Assembly: GCA_002427975.1 (NCBI GenBank)
Contig: DIZT01000190.1
Location: 1-10,046, forward strand
DNA length: 10,046 bases
Direction: 5' to 3'
DNA from: Micrococcaceae bacterium UBA6021
GTDB taxonomy: Bacteria; Actinomycetota; Actinomycetes; Actinomycetales; Micrococcaceae
How positions within the stretch are numbered: the first letter of the stretch is position 1; every line of letters begins with the position of its first letter. The position numbers were made by a program, and so were the translations under genes. Below the pieces are notes generated by a model. The model ran no database searches and was not told the origin of the DNA. It saw only the letters and a program-made list of their open reading frames with translations. Of the stretch, positions 7,285-10,046 are shown piece by piece.

Positions 7285-8208
7285 ATGATGAAACCCGCTG
7301 CCGTACTCTCCGGCGTACCCGAGGTGATCGTCGTCGGTGAAGCACTCATTGACGTGGTCCACACAGGGGACGGGGTCACTGAGCACCCCGGGGGCTCACC
7401 CGCCAATGTGGCCTACGGACTCGCCCGTCTGGATGTTTCGACAGGGTTCCTGACCTCAATCGGCACGGATGACCGGGGCCTTGCCATCAGCAGCCACCTC
7501 ATCGGCGCAGGTGTGCATATACTCCCAGGCTCCCAGTCCGCCGCCGCTACATCGACCGCCACAGCAACACTGGCCGGCGACGGGTCCGCAACCTATTCCT
7601 TCGACCTCCTCTGGCAGCTGGCCCCGTTTGCTCCGACGTACCTGCCAAGGCTCCTGCACGCCGGGTCGATCGCCAGCTTCCTCGCCCCTGGAGCCGCAGG
7701 CGTGAAGTCACTCCTGCAGCACTGCGCAGGCATCAGCACTGTCACCTATGATCCCAACATCCGGCCCGAACTGCTCGGCAGCCATCACGAAGCCAGAACC
7801 ATCTTCGAAGATCTCGTTCCCCTCACGGACGTCGTGAAACTCAGCGACGAGGACGCCGCATGGTTGTATCCGCGCAGGTCGCCGGAGGAGGCTGCCCGCC
7901 ACATCCGCGGACTCGGCACGGATCTGGTCGTGGTCACCCGCGGATCAGAAGGATCCTTCCTGCTCACCGCGGAGACGGAAATCAGCGTCCCCTCCGTGGA
8001 ATCCGTTGTCGCGGACACCATCGGTGCAGGGGATGCCTACATGGCGGCCCTCATCCTGGGACTTCTGACCAGAGGAGGCGAGGGCCTGGCTCCGCCCGTT
8101 CTCGAACAGATCGCCCGCATGGCATCCATGGCAGCCGCCATCACCGTGGGCCGCCCAGGGGCGAACCTGCCCTCCGCGGCGGAAATGCGGGCAAGCCTAG
8201 TCAGCTGA
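7285..8208 (+). CDS. PfkB-family fructokinase
   Basis: A 307-residue ribokinase/PfkB-family sugar kinase, predicted to phosphorylate fructose with ATP to fructose 6-phosphate in the cytoplasm. The sugar site shows EALIDVV (19-25, with Asp23) and GGSPANVAYGLARL (36-49). DPNIRPEL (156-163) and KLSDEDAAWL (185-194) are typical of fructokinases. The second PfkB signature DTIGAGD (244-250) carries the catalytic base Asp250 and the anion hole. Start: ATG 7285 lies 6 bases after AGGAAAG (7272-7278); ATG 7288 is an alternative. The gaps before (90 bases) and after (100 bases) contain no clear promoter or terminator. The neighbouring beta-fructosidase supplies fructose, which supports the assignment. 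A kinase for another ketose or for 2-keto-3-deoxygluconate is possible but less likely. Confidence 0.87.
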   Translation: MMKPAAVLSGVPEVIVVGEALIDVVHTGDGVTEHPGGSPANVAYGLARLDVSTGFLTSIGTDDRGLAISSHLIGAGVHILPGSQSAAATSTATATLAGDGSATYSFDLLWQLAPFAPTYLPRLLHAGSIASFLAPGAAGVKSLLQHCAGISTVTYDPNIRPELLGSHHEARTIFEDLVPLTDVVKLSDEDAAWLYPRRSPEEAARHIRGLGTDLVVVTRGSEGSFLLTAETEISVPSVESVVADTIGAGDAYMAALILGLLTRGGEGLAPPVLEQIARMASMAAAITVGRPGANLPSAAEMRASLVS

Positions 8209-8290
8209 CCACCACTTTCCGGCTCCAACACCGCGGCCAACCTGACGATCACGGCAAGATCCAGGCCCTTTCCTTGCCCATCCCGAACCT

Positions 8291-8306
8291 GAAACGAGTA
8301 CGCCTC
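8291..8306 (+). promoter_or_regulatory. Ribosome-binding leader of the GH32 gene
   Basis: GAAACGAG (8291-8298) is a one-mismatch Shine-Dalgarno 10 bases before ATG 8309. The 16-base leader GAAACGAGTACGCCTC is nearly the same as that before the binding-protein gene (1445-1460). It also contains TGAAACG (8290-8296), which resembles one half of some LacI-family operators, but no matching second half is present. Confidence 0.5.
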
Positions 8307-8308
8307 CC

Positions 8309-9814
8309 ATGACGGCCGTGACCACCACACACCCGGAAGCCTTCCGGCCCGCCCTGCATTACACGGCCCGAAACACCTGGCTCAATGATCCCAACGGCCT
8401 GATCCACCACCAGGGCCTCTACCACCTCTACTACCAAAACAACCCCTTCGGAAACACCTGGGGAAACATGTCCTGGGGCCACGCGACGTCGGACAACCTC
8501 GTGGACTGGACCGAACAGCCTGTCGCGATTGCCTGCGACGAGCAGGAGGAGATCTTCTCCGGCAGCATCGTATTCGACAGCCAAAACAGCAGCGGGCTCG
8601 GCACCGACACGACGCCCCCGCTGGTGGCCATCTACACCAGCGCCTACAAGGAAGCCTCGCCGTTGCACGGCGTCCAGGCACAGTCACTGGCCTACAGTCT
8701 GGACGGCGGTTTCACCTGGAAAAAACACGCCGGCAATCCGGTGCTCAGCCGCAACTCGGCCAACTTCCGTGACCCAAAAGTCTTCCGCTACGACGGCGGG
8801 GCCGGCTCCTACTGGGTGATGGCCGCCGTCGAAGCCGAAGACTACAAAGTAGTCCTCTACAAGTCCGAGGACCTGAAAACCTGGGAACACCTCAGCGATT
8901 TCGGCCCCGCCAATGCCACCGGCGGCATGTGGGAATGCCCGGACCTGTTTGCCCTGCCGGTGGACGGCAATCCACTGGAGCTGAAATGGGTTCTGACGGT
9001 GAATCTGAACCCCGGCGGCCCGAACGGCGGGTCAGCCGGGCAGTACTTCACAGGAGACTTCGACGGCGTCAAATTCACCTCCGACTCCACCGTCACCAGC
9101 GGGGAGCAGGACCCCGACCGCCTTCAGGAGTACAACTGGCTGGACTGGGGACGGGACTATTATGCCGCCGTCTCCTTCAGCGACGCCCCCGACGGCCGAC
9201 GGATCATGATCGGTTGGATGAACAACTGGGACTATGCCAATCAGATCCCTACTTCACCCTGGCGGAGCCCCATGTCTCTGCCCCGGGAACTCTCCCTGGC
9301 CACCGTTGGCGGCCGCACAAGACTAGTCCAGAACGTCGTCGAGGAAGCCGTATGCCGCGGTGAGGTGCCGGCAGTTAAGGACGGCCCCATCCATTTGGCC
9401 GGGGAAACACGCCCGATCCCTGCCGCTACGGGCACGGTTCAGCTCATCGAAGCCGAGTTCACGGCAGGGACGGCCGAAGAATTCGGCATCATCGTTCGTG
9501 GGAGCGGCACGGAAGGAACCCGAATCGGCATCAACCCCGCCCAAGGCCGCCTCATCCTCGATCGGACCGCCTCCGGCGACACCGGCTTCCACGATGGATT
9601 CGCCTCCGTTGACACCGCGCCCATCAACGCCCGGGACGGCCGATACGAGCTAAAGATCTACCTCGACCACTGCTCCGTTGAGGTCTTCGCCCAACACGGC
9701 GAGCTGGTGCTCACCGACCTGATCTTCCCGAACAAAACAAGCACCGGAGTCTCCATCTACGCCCACGGCGGCTCCGCAACACTCGAGAGCCTGACAATCA
9801 CGCCTTTGGCATAG
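8309..9814 (+). CDS. Cytoplasmic GH32 beta-fructosidase (levanase/exo-fructanase type)
   Basis: A 501-residue glycoside hydrolase family 32 enzyme that should release fructose from the non-reducing end of fructans, fructo-oligosaccharides or sucrose. The five-bladed propeller (about 10-335) holds all three acidic residues: nucleophile Asp27 in WLNDPNG, transition-state stabiliser Asp155 in RDPK, and acid/base Glu209 in ECPD. FSGS (83-86) is also present. GRDYYAAVSF (281-290), then IGWMNNWDYANQIPTS (301-316) and SLPREL (323-328), resemble levanases and exo-inulinases rather than sucrose-6-phosphate hydrolases. The C-terminal beta-sandwich (about 350-500) has the DHCSVEVF strand (453-460). The N-terminus (MTAVTTTHPEAFRPALHYTA) has no signal peptide or anchor, so the enzyme should act inside the cell after import, which fits the ABC genes upstream. 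Linkage preference (levan beta-2,6 versus inulin beta-2,1) cannot be decided from sequence. Confidence 0.92.
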   Translation: MTAVTTTHPEAFRPALHYTARNTWLNDPNGLIHHQGLYHLYYQNNPFGNTWGNMSWGHATSDNLVDWTEQPVAIACDEQEEIFSGSIVFDSQNSSGLGTDTTPPLVAIYTSAYKEASPLHGVQAQSLAYSLDGGFTWKKHAGNPVLSRNSANFRDPKVFRYDGGAGSYWVMAAVEAEDYKVVLYKSEDLKTWEHLSDFGPANATGGMWECPDLFALPVDGNPLELKWVLTVNLNPGGPNGGSAGQYFTGDFDGVKFTSDSTVTSGEQDPDRLQEYNWLDWGRDYYAAVSFSDAPDGRRIMIGWMNNWDYANQIPTSPWRSPMSLPRELSLATVGGRTRLVQNVVEEAVCRGEVPAVKDGPIHLAGETRPIPAATGTVQLIEAEFTAGTAEEFGIIVRGSGTEGTRIGINPAQGRLILDRTASGDTGFHDGFASVDTAPINARDGRYELKIYLDHCSVEVFAQHGELVLTDLIFPNKTSTGVSIYAHGGSATLESLTITPLA

Positions 9815-9888
9815 GTCAGGCACGCCACAGATGGCCGCCACCGCAAACAGGAATACGGCCGTAACGATTAGATATGGAAGACACGAGC

Positions 9889-10046
9889 ATGGAATACCGC
9901 AAACTTGGATCATCCGGCATGTACATCAGCGAACTCGCCTACGGGAACTGGGTCACCCACGGCGAGCAGATCAACCAGGACACCGCCACGGCCTGCGTCC
10001 GGCAGGCCCTGGAACTGGGCATCACCACCTTCGACACCGCCGACGC
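9889..10046 (+). CDS. Aldo/keto reductase, 5' end only
   Basis: The first 52 codons of an NAD(P)H-dependent aldo/keto reductase; the gene runs off the window. MEYRKLGSSGMYISELAYGN is the classical N-terminus of the Kv-beta-like branch, with the first beta-hairpin and barrel strand. GITTFDTAD (44-52) contains the expected catalytic Asp49; the paired Tyr would be at about residue 54, just beyond the end. ATG 9889 is preferred because GGAAG (9876-9880) lies 8 bases upstream. An in-frame ATG at 9874 would add five residues but lacks a good ribosome site. It follows the GH32 stop by 74 bases with no visible terminator, so co-transcription is possible. No direct link to fructan use is evident. Confidence 0.85.
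   Translation, partial: MEYRKLGSSGMYISELAYGNWVTHGEQINQDTATACVRQALELGITTFDTAD

Noticed and set aside
8253..8278. GGCAAG/CTTGCC stem with a 14-base loop between the kinase and GH32 genes
   Set aside because: A 6-bp stem with a large loop and no U-run is too weak to call a terminator or regulatory structure.
8309..9814. GH32 as a sucrose-6-phosphate hydrolase of a PTS pathway
   Set aside because: The DYYAAVSF and GWMNNWDYANQIPTS motifs fit levanase/exo-fructanase types, and no PTS component is present; an ABC importer is.
9854..9863. Perfect 10-bp palindrome TACGGCCGTA before the aldo/keto reductase gene
   Set aside because: Short G/C-rich palindromes of this size arise easily by chance, and it does not resemble the 286-302 site apart from GTAAC-like bases beside it.

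Overview
This window reads as chromosomal DNA of a high-GC Gram-positive bacterium, probably an Arthrobacter-like member of the Micrococcales. That is an inference from the strong G/C preference at third codon positions, the actinobacterial look of the proteins, and the lipobox-type lipoprotein. No rRNA, tRNA, insertion sequence or CRISPR array was recognised.

Layout, all convincing genes on the + strand. Bases 1-236 have no gene I can defend. A sigma70-like promoter (237-265) and a perfect 17-bp palindrome (286-302) precede a LacI-family repressor (366-1406). Then follow a family-5 (peptide/opine/nickel-type) solute-binding lipoprotein (1461-3137), an intergenic stretch with two consecutive perfect hairpins (3144-3201), two inner-membrane permeases (3279-4256, 4271-5209), two ATPases (5213-6247, 6244-7194, overlapping by 4 bases), a PfkB-family fructokinase (7285-8208), and a GH32 levanase/exo-fructanase-type beta-fructosidase with no signal peptide (8309-9814). 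The window ends inside an aldo/keto reductase gene (9889 onward).

How the genes fit together (inference): the Dpp/Opp-like importer brings a fructose-containing oligosaccharide (levan- or inulin-type, or a related fructoside) into the cytoplasm. The cytoplasmic GH32 enzyme releases fructose from its non-reducing ends, and the kinase makes fructose 6-phosphate for glycolysis. The LacI protein probably senses an intermediate and represses from the palindrome just downstream of the promoter. The locus therefore looks like a self-contained 'import first, hydrolyse inside' fructan-oligosaccharide operon.

The point most worth following is the transporter class. Better-known fructo-oligosaccharide ABC importers are of the carbohydrate (CUT1) type, and in actinobacteria those often borrow a shared ATPase. 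Here a peptide-type importer with its own two ATPases sits between the repressor and the fructose enzymes. Other signals are the hairpin pair after the binding-protein gene and a nearly identical 16-base leader directly before the binding-protein and GH32 start codons.
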